Positions 1 through 8,436 of a stretch of 64,000 nt of DNA are shown here, piece after piece. The notes below the pieces were generated by a model. It searched no databases. It saw nothing but the letters and a program-made list of their open reading frames with translations, and was not told the DNA's origin. The stretch lies in contig CAZNUW010000002.1 of NCBI GenBank assembly GCA_964576515.1, positions 248,001-312,000 of the forward strand, written 5' to 3'. The stretch comes from SHVO01 sp964576515. GTDB taxonomy: Bacteria; Pseudomonadota; Alphaproteobacteria; Rhodospirillales; Rhodospirillaceae. The position numbers and the translations under genes were made by a program. Within the stretch, counting starts at the first letter, position 1. Each line of letters starts with the position of its first letter.

Positions 1-867
1 CTCTCCGGCGCTTGTCACGACCCCTTCGGCGCGCGCGCCCCGGGTCAGCACTTCGGTCACCTCCGCATCCGTGCGCACCGTGACACCCGCCGCGGCGCAC
101 GCCTTCAACATGGCTTGGGTGATGGCCCCCATGCCGCCGATGGCGTGTCCCCAGGCGCCCTTCTTTCCGTTCACCTCGCCGAAGACATGGTGCAACAGAA
201 CGTAGGCGGAGCCGGGCGTATAGGGGCTGGCATAATTTCCGACGACGGCGTCGAACCCGAAGACGGCCTTGATCGGATCGCTTTCAAACCAGCCGTCCAG
301 CCAGTCCCCCGCGGACTGGGAGAAGAGAGCCAACAGGTCGCGCCGCACCGTCATATCGGCTTTGGCGATTTCGCGCCCCGCCTTATAGGCCTCGAAAAGC
401 TGAGGCAGGGCGGCGAAGACGCCCCCTGATATCACGTTCGGCGGCGTGCGGAGCAGAAGCGTCCGGATCACATCGACCACATCGTCGAGGCGTTTGCCGT
501 ACGCGTCCAGACGGGCCGCGTCGCGGGCCGAGAACTTCGCGACTTCCATTTCGGTACGGCCGGGACCGGTCACCAGGGACTGGCGATCGTTCAACGGAAG
601 GAAGTTCGACGCGCGGCGCTCGACGACGCGTAAACCATGCGCGGGCAGGTTCATCTCCGCGATGATGCGCGGATTGAGAAGCGAGACGGTATAACTCGCC
701 ACCGAATTACGGAACCCGGGGTGGAATTCCTCCGTCACCGCTGCGCCGCCCACCACCTTCTGGCGTTCGAGAACGGTGACCCTCAACCCCGCGCGCGCAA
801 GATAGAACGCGCAAACAAGGCCGTTATGGCCGCCGCCGATGATGACAACGTCGGTTTCAGAGGCCAT
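1..867 (-). CDS. NAD(P)/FAD-dependent oxidoreductase, phytoene dehydrogenase-like (3' end outside window)
   Basis: The reading frame starts at an ATG whose complement is at 865-867 and stays open to the left edge, so the C-terminus is missing. The N-terminus reads MASETDVVIIGGGHNGLVCA. This is a dinucleotide-binding Rossmann motif (GGGHNG variant of GxGxxG) followed by an acidic strand end (TVLERQ). A GGAAVTEEFHPGFRNSVASY segment follows, typical of the phytoene desaturase/PYROXD2 branch of FAD amine-oxidase-like enzymes. The substrate is unknown. The gene begins 6 bases after the stop of the peptide-binding protein gene and is probably co-transcribed with it. Confidence 0.85.
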   Translation of the reverse strand, partial: MASETDVVIIGGGHNGLVCAFYLARAGLRVTVLERQKVVGGAAVTEEFHPGFRNSVASYTVSLLNPRIIAEMNLPAHGLRVVERRASNFLPLNDRQSLVTGPGRTEMEVAKFSARDAARLDAYGKRLDDVVDVIRTLLLRTPPNVISGGVFAALPQLFEAYKAGREIAKADMTVRRDLLALFSQSAGDWLDGWFESDPIKAVFGFDAVVGNYASPYTPGSAYVLLHHVFGEVNGKKGAWGHAIGGMGAITQAMLKACAAAGVTVRTDAEVTEVLTRGARAEGVVTSAGE

Positions 868-873
868 TCACGT

Positions 874-2505
874 TTACGCCTTCAGGCGCATCCAGCGGGT
901 ACGATGGATGTTCTCGGCGTTGTCCTCGTAACCCTCGACGCGCGGCGAGACGAGCACTTTGGTCGTTTGGAAGCTCAAGGGGATCACCGCGCAATCGTTC
1001 AGGGCGATCTGCTCGGCCTGCGCCATGATCTGCGCGCGGCGCTGGAGGTCGAGCAAAACCTTGGCTTCGGACATCAGGCGGTCGTATTCGGGATTGCTGT
1101 AGCCGGGGTAGTTGAACACCCCGGCGGATGTTTCAATCAAGCTCAGGAAGGTTTGCGGATCGTTGTAGTCGCCCACCCAGCCGGCCTCCGCCACCACGAA
1201 GTCATCCTGCTGGACGCGGTTGTAGTGGACCTTGGATTCGTTTGCGAAGGGGCGGGCGTAGATGCCCACGTCCTTCAAGAGGGCGCTCATGGCGACGTAG
1301 TAGCGCCGCCTGTCGTAGCTTGTACGGTACTGTAGGTCGAAGTTTAAAGGGCGCGACGGGCCGTAACCGGCCTCGCTTAACAGCCGGATCGCTTCCGCCC
1401 GTCGCCGCTCCATCGGCCAATCGGCGAAATCGAAGCGCGGACCCTTGGTGTAGTTCTCGACAACGGGAGGCACGAACGACAAGGCCGCCGCGCTGCCGTC
1501 GCGTTTCACGCGGTCCATCAGGAGCTCGCGGTCGACCGCCAGGCTGATGGCGCGGCGCAGGCGGATGTCGTTGAACGGCGGCCGGCGCATGTTGGCGAAC
1601 GCATACTCCACCGCCAGGAACGGATAGACCCGCGCTTGTCCCGGCATATTCGCCTTCAGCCACTCCAGTTGCTGGGTAGGGAAACCGCTGGTGGTGACGT
1701 TCATATCGATCTCGCCGGAACGGAACCGCGTCAGGCCCGAACGTTCGTCCTCGATCGGATAAAAGAAGACTTCTTCAATCGCCACGCTGTCGGCTTCGGG
1801 GAAACGCGGGTTCTTGGAGATTTTTACGTAGGAATTGGGGACGTATTCGGTCAGGACGTAGGGCCCATTGGACACCATGTTCCCCGGCTGCACCCAGGCG
1901 CGGCCGTGTTTGTCGATGGCGTGCCGGGGGACCGGGAAGCTCGAATAGTGTTTGAGCAGGCTAAGCAAGAACGGAGCCGGCTGGCCGAGCGTGACTTCCA
2001 GAGTGAGGTCGTCGACCGCGCGGATGCCCAAGTCTTCAAGCGGCCGCTTGCCGCCGTTGATTTCCTCGGCGTGTTTCACGACGTAGAGATTGAACGCGTA
2101 ACGGGCGGCGGTTTTGGGGTCGATGATGCGGCGCCAGGAATAGACGAAATCCGACGCCGTGATCGGCACGCCATCGGACCAGACCAATCCTCTCCGGAGT
2201 TTGAATATCCAGACAAGGCCATCCTCGCTGGTGGTCCAACTCTCGGCGCAGGCGGGAATCGGGCGGCAATGCGCGTCGTCCTGGGTGAGACCGACGAACA
2301 TATCGCCGATGATATTGTTCTCCCACGTGCCGCTCGATTGATGCGGGTCCAGCGTGTCCGGCTCGGCGCCGTTGCCACGATGAAGCGTCTTGGTGCGGTC
2401 GGCGGCGACGGCGGGGAACGCGGAGGCCGCCAGCGCGGCGCCGCCAACTTTCAGCGCCCAGCGCCGGTTGCCTGTCGGGGGGGAGAAGGATCGCCCGCTG
2501 TTCAT
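874..2505 (-). CDS. ABC transporter substrate-binding protein, oligopeptide type (SBP_bac_5)
   Basis: 543 residues, the usual size for OppA/DppA-type periplasmic binding proteins (family 5). The N-terminus has an RRWALK stretch followed by a hydrophobic run ending in AVAAD, so export is likely and the twin arginine makes Tat export possible. The mature start has the family signature around GAEPDTLDPHQSSGTWENN, and later blocks (ASDFVYSWRRIIDPKTAARYA; FNDIRLRRAISLAVDRELL) are classic for the family. It should bind oligopeptides or similar ligands for an ABC importer. No permease or ATPase genes are adjacent, so it is an orphan here. It lies 30 bases after the GNAT gene and 6 bases before the FAD oxidoreductase gene. 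Confidence 0.92.
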   Translation of the reverse strand: MNSGRSFSPPTGNRRWALKVGGAALAASAFPAVAADRTKTLHRGNGAEPDTLDPHQSSGTWENNIIGDMFVGLTQDDAHCRPIPACAESWTTSEDGLVWIFKLRRGLVWSDGVPITASDFVYSWRRIIDPKTAARYAFNLYVVKHAEEINGGKRPLEDLGIRAVDDLTLEVTLGQPAPFLLSLLKHYSSFPVPRHAIDKHGRAWVQPGNMVSNGPYVLTEYVPNSYVKISKNPRFPEADSVAIEEVFFYPIEDERSGLTRFRSGEIDMNVTTSGFPTQQLEWLKANMPGQARVYPFLAVEYAFANMRRPPFNDIRLRRAISLAVDRELLMDRVKRDGSAAALSFVPPVVENYTKGPRFDFADWPMERRRAEAIRLLSEAGYGPSRPLNFDLQYRTSYDRRRYYVAMSALLKDVGIYARPFANESKVHYNRVQQDDFVVAEAGWVGDYNDPQTFLSLIETSAGVFNYPGYSNPEYDRLMSEAKVLLDLQRRAQIMAQAEQIALNDCAVIPLSFQTTKVLVSPRVEGYEDNAENIHRTRWMRLKA

Positions 2506-2535
2506 GGCGTCAGCCTAGCACACCCCAGGGGTGAG

Positions 2536-2976
2536 TCAGCCAGAGGGCTGCCAGGTCATATGGACGTGCGGGATGCCGGCTTCCACGAAACGCTCGCCTT
2601 CGCTTACAAATCCCAGGCGGTGGTAGAAGCTCTCCACCTGGGCTTGGGCGTTCAGGATGACGCTGACGGCTTTGCGATCCGCGAGCCGGCGCATGATGTC
2701 GGCCATGATCAGAAGTCCAAGCCCCTGTCCGCGGGCTTCCCGCAGCACGGCAACGCGCTCCACCTTGTAGATTCCCGGCGCATAGGGACGGACCCGCGCC
2801 GCGCCCAGCGGGACGCCGTCAATTTCGGCAAGCACATGTTCACACATGGCCTCGTGTTCGTCCCACTCCAGGTTCGCGGGCACCTGCTGCTCGTCGCAGA
2901 ACACGATCTGACGGATGCGCCGCGCGGCCGTCATGCGCGGATCGGTGACCGGGAAAAATGTAACGGAGGCGGCCAT
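2536..2976 (-). CDS. GNAT family N-acetyltransferase
   Basis: 146 residues forming one GNAT domain. The acetyl-CoA binding loop is visible as VERVAVLREARGQGLGLLIM (R/Q-x-x-G-x-G/A type). It is followed by the C-terminal QAQVESFYHRLGFVSEG block, in which the conserved Tyr and the GF(V) turn are present. The N-terminal VFCDEQQVPANLEWDEHE resembles the ElaA/YjcF-like subgroup. The substrate cannot be told from sequence. The gene begins 14 bases after the stop of cysK, suggesting one transcript. Confidence 0.88.
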   Translation of the reverse strand: MAASVTFFPVTDPRMTAARRIRQIVFCDEQQVPANLEWDEHEAMCEHVLAEIDGVPLGAARVRPYAPGIYKVERVAVLREARGQGLGLLIMADIMRRLADRKAVSVILNAQAQVESFYHRLGFVSEGERFVEAGIPHVHMTWQPSG

Positions 2977-2990
2977 GGCCGGGCGCTGGT

Positions 2991-3995
2991 CTATGTATCG
3001 AGCCAGGGCGGCACCGGCAGATCCTTGGACCGCAGGAAATCCGGATTGTAGAGCTTGCTCTGATACCGCGATCCCGAATCCGTCAGGAAAGTCACGATCG
3101 TCTTGCCCGGTCCCAGTTTCTGCGCCAGGCGGATCGCGCCCGCGATGTTGATGCCCGTCGAACTGCCGACGCTGATGCCCTCGTCGCGCACGAGGCTATA
3201 GACCAGCGGCAGCGCTTCCTTGTCCGGGATCTGGAACTGGTCGTCGATCTGCGCCCCCTCCAGGTTCGCCGTGATGCGGCTTTGTCCGATGCCTTCGGTA
3301 ATAGAGCTCCCTTCGGCCTTGAGCTGCCCGTGGGCATAAAAATTGTAGAGGGCGGCGCCCATCGGGTCGGCGAGGGCGACGACGATGTTCTTGTTGCGCG
3401 CCTTCAGGCCCGCGCCCACGCCCGCGAGCGTTCCCCCTGTGCCGACCACGGAGACGAATCCGTCGATCCTGCCGTCGAGGTCGTTCCAGATCTCCGGCGC
3501 CGTCTCGCGTTCATGCCCCTGGCGGTTGGCGACGTTGTCGAACTGATTGGCCCAGATCGCGCCGTTGGGTTCGGATTGCGCCAGCTCCTCGGCCATGCGC
3601 TTGGAAATCTTCACATAGTGATTGGGGTCGGCGGCCGGTACGGCCTTCACCTGGCGGAGATCGGCCCCCAGAAGCCTAAGGGCGTCTTTCTTCTCCTGGC
3701 TTTGCGTTTCGGGCAGGACGATCACGGTCCGGTATCCCTTCGCGCTGGCCACGACCGTCAGGCCGATTCCGGTGTTGCCCGCCGTGCCTTCGACGATGAT
3801 GCCTCCCGGCTTCAAGAGCCCGCGCGCTTCGGCGTCCTCGATGATGAATTTCGCCGTGCGGTCCTTGATCGAGCCGCCCGGGTTCGCGAACTCCGCCTTG
3901 GCGAGGATCGTACATCCCGTCAGCTCCGACGCCTTGCGCAGTTTAATCAAGGGGGTGCGGCCGATAGCCGCGACGACGTTGGGCAGGGCTGGCAT
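2991..3995 (-). CDS. cysK: Cysteine synthase A (O-acetylserine sulfhydrylase)
   Basis: 334 residues. It makes cysteine from O-acetylserine and sulfide using PLP. The PLP lysine is K44 in NPGGSIKDRT, and the substrate-binding loop is EGTAGNTGIGL. Further downstream are the phosphate-binding GTGGTLAGVG loop and SVGSSTGIN. An in-frame extension of 17 codons exists upstream (to 4046), but the ATG at 3995 is preceded by GGAG six bases away and gives the normal MPALPNVVAAIGRTPL start. EGTAGNTG in place of the textbook EPTSGNTG puts it in an alphaproteobacterial subgroup close to cystathionine beta-synthase-like proteins. It heads a minus-strand run with the GNAT and binding-protein genes. Confidence 0.93.
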   Translation of the reverse strand: MPALPNVVAAIGRTPLIKLRKASELTGCTILAKAEFANPGGSIKDRTAKFIIEDAEARGLLKPGGIIVEGTAGNTGIGLTVVASAKGYRTVIVLPETQSQEKKDALRLLGADLRQVKAVPAADPNHYVKISKRMAEELAQSEPNGAIWANQFDNVANRQGHERETAPEIWNDLDGRIDGFVSVVGTGGTLAGVGAGLKARNKNIVVALADPMGAALYNFYAHGQLKAEGSSITEGIGQSRITANLEGAQIDDQFQIPDKEALPLVYSLVRDEGISVGSSTGINIAGAIRLAQKLGPGKTIVTFLTDSGSRYQSKLYNPDFLRSKDLPVPPWLDT

Positions 3996-4165
3996 TGCGT
4001 CTCCAAAGCAGAGGAGGTGGAACCGGCCGAGCGGCTGGTATGCCAAGCTTATACCGGCGGTCGTTCACGCGGGAATACCGGAGAAAATGGTTCCGCCGGG
4101 CGGCCTGGATCGGGGTAGTCTCTCATTCTCCTAAGCGTATCCAGGCGAAACGGTTTCTCTCGATC

Positions 4166-5134
4166 ATGCACGCATCACCGCTCTCCACCGCAGCGCACAC
4201 AACCTTCACCTCACGGTTTTATACCTCGCCCGACGGTCTTCGGCTGCATTACCGGGACTACGCGGGACCGCCCAATGCGCGTTTGACCGTCGTGTGTATC
4301 CCCGGCCTGACCCGTAACGCCCGCGACTTCGAGGAGGTCGCGCCCCACCTGGCGACCCGCTACCGCGTGATCTGTGTCGAACTGCGGGGCCGTGGCTTGT
4401 CGGCCTACGCCGCCGATCCAATGACCTACGTTCCCGCGGTCTATGTGAAAGACATCATCGCGCTCCTCAACGCCGCCGGACTGATGCGGGTGGCCGTGAT
4501 CGGCACTTCGCTGGGCGGCATTATTTCCATGGTGCTCGCCTCGGTCGTTCCGGAACGCCTGCTGGGCGTTGTGATCAACGACATCGGCCCGGAACTGGAT
4601 CCCGCCGGCCTCGCCCGAATCGGCAGCTATGTCGGCCGGACGAAACCGATCAGCACCTGGGCCGACGCCGCCGCGGCCATTGAAGCCATCGATGGCGCGA
4701 TCTTCCCTGACTACAAAGGCGACGATTGGGTGCGGATGGCCCGGCGCCGGTTCGTCGAGACCCCGGAGGGCGGGCTGAAGGCGGACTACGACCTCAATAT
4801 CTCGAAACCGTTCATGGCCACCGCCAAGGCGGTCAATCTATGGCCGTTCTTCATGTCGTTCCGGATGATGCCGATCCTGGCCATTCGCGGCGCGCAGTCC
4901 GATCTCCTGTCGCCGGCGGTCTTCGACCGCATGCAGGCGGCGGTTCCCCATCTGAAGCGTACGATCGTCCCGAACCGCGGCCATGCGCCCTATCTCGACG
5001 AGCCGGAGGCCCGGACGGCCATCGACGCCTTCCTGGACGGCCTTCCCTCGGACGTCGGACCTATCACCGCCTTGCGGCGCAAGTTCAAAGCCATCGCGCT
5101 GATCGTCGGCCTCAAGCTGAAGGGCGCCATTTGA
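4166..5134 (+). CDS. Alpha/beta hydrolase
   Basis: 322 residues from the ATG at 4166. A longer open frame from 3995 lacks protein-like character before this point. It is a classic alpha/beta hydrolase fold: the oxyanion strand IPGLTRNARDFEEVAP, the nucleophile elbow GTSLGG (Ser115) and the catalytic His in NRGHAPYLDEPEA near the C-terminus. It resembles the 3-oxoadipate enol-lactonase/haloperoxidase-like branch, but the substrate is not predictable. Its TGA overlaps the ATG of the aminotransferase gene (TGATG at 5132-5136), so the two are translationally coupled. Confidence 0.88.
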   Translation: MHASPLSTAAHTTFTSRFYTSPDGLRLHYRDYAGPPNARLTVVCIPGLTRNARDFEEVAPHLATRYRVICVELRGRGLSAYAADPMTYVPAVYVKDIIALLNAAGLMRVAVIGTSLGGIISMVLASVVPERLLGVVINDIGPELDPAGLARIGSYVGRTKPISTWADAAAAIEAIDGAIFPDYKGDDWVRMARRRFVETPEGGLKADYDLNISKPFMATAKAVNLWPFFMSFRMMPILAIRGAQSDLLSPAVFDRMQAAVPHLKRTIVPNRGHAPYLDEPEARTAIDAFLDGLPSDVGPITALRRKFKAIALIVGLKLKGAI

Positions 5135-6333
5135 TGCGCAACGAAAGCCCGACCCTGCCGCGGCGTCTCCTGATGGGGCCCGGGCCGTCGGAGGTGCACC
5201 CCCGGGTGCTCGGGGCGCTCGCGCGGCCCACGCTGGGGCACTTGGATCCTGCGTTTGTCGCCCTGATGGACGATATCGTTCACCTGCTGCGCGCCGCGTT
5301 CCAGACCTCCAACCCGCTCACGTTTCCAGTGTCCGCCCCCGGATCGGCGGGGATGGAATGCTGCTTCGTCAACCTGATCGAGCCCGGGGATACCGTCATT
5401 GTATGCATCAATGGGGTGTTCGGCGCGCGCATGAAGGAGAATGTCGAACGGTGCGGCGCCACCGCGGTCGTCGTGGAAGACGCCTGGGGGAGGCCCGTGG
5501 ACCCGGACAAGCTGCGCGCGGCCTTGATCTCGCATCCGGGTGCGAAGGCGGTGGCGTTCGTCCATGCCGAGACCTCAACCGGCGTGCGGTCCGATGCGCA
5601 GGCCCTCTGCGCGATCGCCAGGGAGTTCGGCGCTCTGAGCATTGTCGATACGGTGACAAGCCTCGGCGGCATCGATGTGAATCTCGGCGCATGGGAGGCC
5701 GATGCCGTCTATTCGGGCTCCCAAAAGTGTTTGTCGTGTCCTCCTGGGCTTTCCCCCGTGAGCTTCAGCGTCCGCGCGGCGGACGCGGTGAGGGCGCGGC
5801 GCACCAAGGTGCAAAGCTGGTTCCTCGATCTCAGTTTGGTGATGGGCTACTGGGGCGACGGCAAGGGCGGCGGGCGGACCTACCACCACACCGCGCCGGT
5901 TAACGCGCTCTATGGATTGCATGAAGCGCTCGTCATGCTGCGGGAGGAGGGGCTGGACGCCGCGTGGCGCCGTCATGCGCTCGCCCACGAAGCCTTGGTC
6001 GCGGGTTTTGAAGCGATGGGCCTGAAAATGAAGGTGGGTGCCGACGTCAGGCTGCCGCAGCTCAATGTGGTCGAGATCCCGGACGGGGTCGATGACGCCG
6101 CCGCGCGCCGTCAGCTTCTTAACGATTTCAATTTGGAGATCGGCGCGGGCTTGGGCGCCTGGGCCGGCAAGGTCTGGCGCATCGGACTCATGGGGCAGGG
6201 CGCGACGGCGTCGTATGTCCTGGGATGTTTGACGGCGCTTGAGGCCGTATTGAGCAAGGCCGGCGCGAAAATCCAGCTTGGCCGGGCCTATCCGGCGGCG
6301 CAGGCGGCGCTTCAAGGCCCGCCGTCGCGTTAA
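5134..6333 (+). CDS. Alanine--glyoxylate/serine--glyoxylate aminotransferase (class V)
   Basis: 399 residues, the usual length for the family. PLP-dependent class V enzymes of this type transfer the amino group of alanine or serine to glyoxylate. The N-terminal LLMGPGPSEVHPRVL and GTxGHLDPAF-like blocks are diagnostic (here LARPTLGHLDPAF). The PLP lysine is K198 in YSGSQKCLSCPPGLS, preceded by the cofactor Asp in SIVDTVTSLGGID. The start was chosen from the TGATG overlap with the hydrolase gene; an open frame continues upstream but lies inside the hydrolase. A stem-loop follows at 6371-6399. Confidence 0.93.
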   Translation: MRNESPTLPRRLLMGPGPSEVHPRVLGALARPTLGHLDPAFVALMDDIVHLLRAAFQTSNPLTFPVSAPGSAGMECCFVNLIEPGDTVIVCINGVFGARMKENVERCGATAVVVEDAWGRPVDPDKLRAALISHPGAKAVAFVHAETSTGVRSDAQALCAIAREFGALSIVDTVTSLGGIDVNLGAWEADAVYSGSQKCLSCPPGLSPVSFSVRAADAVRARRTKVQSWFLDLSLVMGYWGDGKGGGRTYHHTAPVNALYGLHEALVMLREEGLDAAWRRHALAHEALVAGFEAMGLKMKVGADVRLPQLNVVEIPDGVDDAAARRQLLNDFNLEIGAGLGAWAGKVWRIGLMGQGATASYVLGCLTALEAVLSKAGAKIQLGRAYPAAQAALQGPPSR

Positions 6334-6370
6334 CGAACACGCCTTTCACCGGCCGTCCGCACAATTGAAA

Positions 6371-6399
6371 AGCCCGCCAAGCGTTGAGCTCGGCGGGCT
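6371..6399 (-). terminator. Rho-independent terminator-like hairpin
   Basis: Perfect 8-bp stem (AGCCCGCC / GGCGGGCT) around a 13-base loop. Read on the minus strand it is followed by TTTTCAATT, so it best fits termination of the minus-strand lysine-rich micro-gene (stop at 6536). It may also end the plus-strand aminotransferase transcript, where the trailing T run is poor. Confidence 0.6.
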
Positions 6400-6535
6400 T
6401 CCCATCACAATCGGATATCGCACCGGTACAAACTGTTCAGGGCGGGGCCCTTAAAGATTGCTCTTCCGTTCGCGCCAGATGACGTAACCGTTCTTGTGTG
6501 CTGTCCCTTATTGTCTTTAGCGAAGTAGGCTTAGA

Positions 6536-6610
6536 CTACTTACGCTTCGCCTTCTTCTTGGCCTTCTTCTTAGCAACTTTCTTCTTCGCAGCTTTCTTCT
6601 TAGCAGCCAT
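6536..6610 (-). CDS. Histone H1-like lysine-rich micro-protein (24 residues)
   Basis: A tiny gene that annotation pipelines may miss. The 24-residue product begins MAAKKKAAKKKVAKKK and continues with AKKK repeats to a KRK end. Lysine makes up well over half of it and alanine most of the rest. This resembles the lysine/alanine tails of bacterial histone H1-like nucleoid proteins (HctA/AlgP-type), so a DNA- or RNA-binding role is likely. An AGGGGA ribosome-binding site ends eight bases before the ATG. A terminator-like hairpin lies downstream on the same strand at 6371-6399. A 67-codon open frame on the opposite strand here is a shadow: its Phe/Ala-rich stretch is the complement of AAG/GCC codons. 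Confidence 0.7.
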   Translation of the reverse strand: MAAKKKAAKKKVAKKKAKKKAKRK

Positions 6611-7366
6611 GATCAAATCCCCTATTTGGATTGTGTTGATGCCTGAGCAACACATACAAAATCGAACTCACGTTCGAACAAATCGCCCAGACATCAATTA
6701 GATAAACGCAGTTAATTTAGTTTCACAAGCGATTTTCCGCTTGCGTCCAATTTTCTTCTTGATTTCTTTCGCGACGTTAGATCGTCCGATCGCAGCGAGC
6801 GCGCTCTTCTCCTCAAATTTTGACTCGTACGCCGCGCGCTTTGTCGTTTGCGGCGCGCGTGGTGTGAAACGTTTTTGCGAAACGGTTTTTCATTCCGCTA
6901 TGACGCGCGCATCTCGTCGCGCGCCGGCAACGAGACACGCTCCTTCGCGATGGTCACGCACGGAAAAGCGGCGGACGACGATCGCGTTCATTTTCATTAA
7001 ACGCCAGAATTTCCGCGGCTAACTTGTTGTTGCGCGCGATTTTGCGCGCGCACTCGGGCGCGTCGTGGTTTGTCGCGCGCGCGACGCATTGTGCGTGCGC
7101 CATTTTTTTGTGGCGCCCGGAAAATCTTGCAGCGAAATTTCGTGTCTGTGCGTTTGCGACAACTCGGATTCCGACGCGCGCGGCACCGGACCGGCGTCAA
7201 AAGACGCCGTCGCCGCCGGCCGGCGGTGTTGCGCAAAAATGGGGCGCGCGGCGGACGCATGGGCGGCGCGGGCTGAAATTTTTTTCGCGCGCGGACCGGG
7301 CGCGGACGGATTTTACGCGAATCGATGTCGCGATGATTCGGAGTCGGCCCCGCATCGGACCGCGCG
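6611..7366. other. Long intergenic stretch with unusual composition, no supportable gene
   Basis: About 750 bases. It is full of CGCG/GCGC tetramers mixed with short A or T runs (for example around 7101-7107 and 7276-7284), unlike the codon-structured DNA either side. Several short open frames exist on both strands but none has a ribosome-binding site with a recognisable product. One minus-strand frame around 6842-6704 reads like a protein (EEKSALAAIGRSNVAKEIKK) but has no start codon and a stop just upstream. It should contain the promoters of the lysine-rich micro-gene and possibly decayed coding sequence. Confidence 0.5.
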
Positions 7367-8431
7367 TCAGGCGACCTCGCCGCGCTCCGACATGACGATG
7401 GCGATGGGCCGCGTCTTCGGGAACTGCGCCAGCGTGATCATGATCATCACCATCAGCGGGACGGACAGGATCATCCCGGTAATTCCCCAGATCGCACCCC
7501 AAACGGACAGCGAGACGATCATCACGATGGGACTTAGGTTCAGGGTTCTCCCCGTGATCCGCGGTTCGATGAAGTTTTCCACAAACGCCTGGATCGCCCA
7601 AAGGCTGCCGAGGACGAACAGCGCCATGACCATGGAGCCGAACTGGAGCAGGGAAAGCACGGTCGGGAAAAGCATCGCGATGGGCGACCCGATGTAGGGA
7701 ATGAAGTTGAGGACAAAGACGAGAAGCGCCCAGAAACCCGCGAAATCAACGCCGAACAGCGTCAGAACGATGTAGCTGAGCACGGCGTTCAGCAGGCTGA
7801 TGGCGGTTTTGATGAGCACGTAAGTCTCGATCTTCCTGCCGATCTCCCGCAACGTCGCCCGAACCGCCGCCTCTCGGGTGGGGTTGGTGAACAGCAAGCT
7901 GAGCTTCCGATCGAACATCCGCCGTTCCAGCAGGAGAAAGGTGACGTAAGCCAGAACCTGGAATGTGTTGGCGGCGATGGACTGGAAGGCGAGGGCGAAA
8001 CTTTCGACGACGCTGCGAAGGTTAATTTCCTTGAGCAGCGCCGTGAGGGTGAGGGGCTGTTCCTGGCCGAGGAACCGGGCCAGGAAGGCGCTCGCCTGGG
8101 CGAACATCTCCTCCAACTGTTTCTGGTACTGCGGGGCGCTGTCGGCGACATCGCTGACGTTGCTTGCGACAATTTGCACGATAAGGGCGATCACAATCAC
8201 GACCGCGAGAATGGCGCCGCTCAGGCCCATCCAGGGCGGCGGGTTAAGACGGCCGATCTGCAGGCGCTCGATCCGGTGGCCCAGGGCGGTGATCAGGTAC
8301 GACACCAGGAGCGCCAGCACGAGCGGGAGCAGGATCTGCTCGCCCACCACCAGCAGATAGACCGTGAGCGTCACCAGTCCAAGCGTCGCGACCGCCCCAA
8401 ACAGCGGGTTTGTCGTGCCAGGAGTGGTCAT
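7367..8431 (-). CDS. AI-2E family transporter (PerM-like permease)
   Basis: 354 residues from the ATG at 8431. An open frame continues upstream inside the outer-membrane protein gene and is not used. It is a multi-pass inner-membrane protein of the PerM/TqsA family. It has two hydrophobic helices at the N-terminus, a soluble stretch with GQEQPLTLTALLKEINLRSV, then several helices including the conserved FVENFIEPRITGRTLNLSP motif and GMILSVPLMVM near the end. Family members export small solutes or ions, or AI-2 in TqsA; the substrate here is unknown. It begins 5 bases after the barrel protein gene, so it is the last gene of that transcript. Confidence 0.9.
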   Translation of the reverse strand: MTTPGTTNPLFGAVATLGLVTLTVYLLVVGEQILLPLVLALLVSYLITALGHRIERLQIGRLNPPPWMGLSGAILAVVIVIALIVQIVASNVSDVADSAPQYQKQLEEMFAQASAFLARFLGQEQPLTLTALLKEINLRSVVESFALAFQSIAANTFQVLAYVTFLLLERRMFDRKLSLLFTNPTREAAVRATLREIGRKIETYVLIKTAISLLNAVLSYIVLTLFGVDFAGFWALLVFVLNFIPYIGSPIAMLFPTVLSLLQFGSMVMALFVLGSLWAIQAFVENFIEPRITGRTLNLSPIVMIVSLSVWGAIWGITGMILSVPLMVMIMITLAQFPKTRPIAIVMSERGEVA

Positions 8432-8436
8432 GCCTA

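Noticed and set aside
3995..4165. N-terminal extension of the alpha/beta hydrolase frame (57 extra codons)
   Set aside because: The extension is Arg-rich, unlike hydrolases, and overlaps the start region of cysK on the other strand. The ATG at 4166 gives a normal family start.
6498..6701. Plus-strand 67-codon Phe/Ala-rich frame
   Set aside because: It is the complement of the AAG/GCC-rich minus-strand micro-gene, which has a good ribosome site and a sensible product.
6997..7260. Arg-rich 87-codon frame on the minus strand in the odd intergenic region
   Set aside because: It has no ribosome site and no family resemblance, and its Arg content follows from the CGC-rich DNA. All six frames here look similar.
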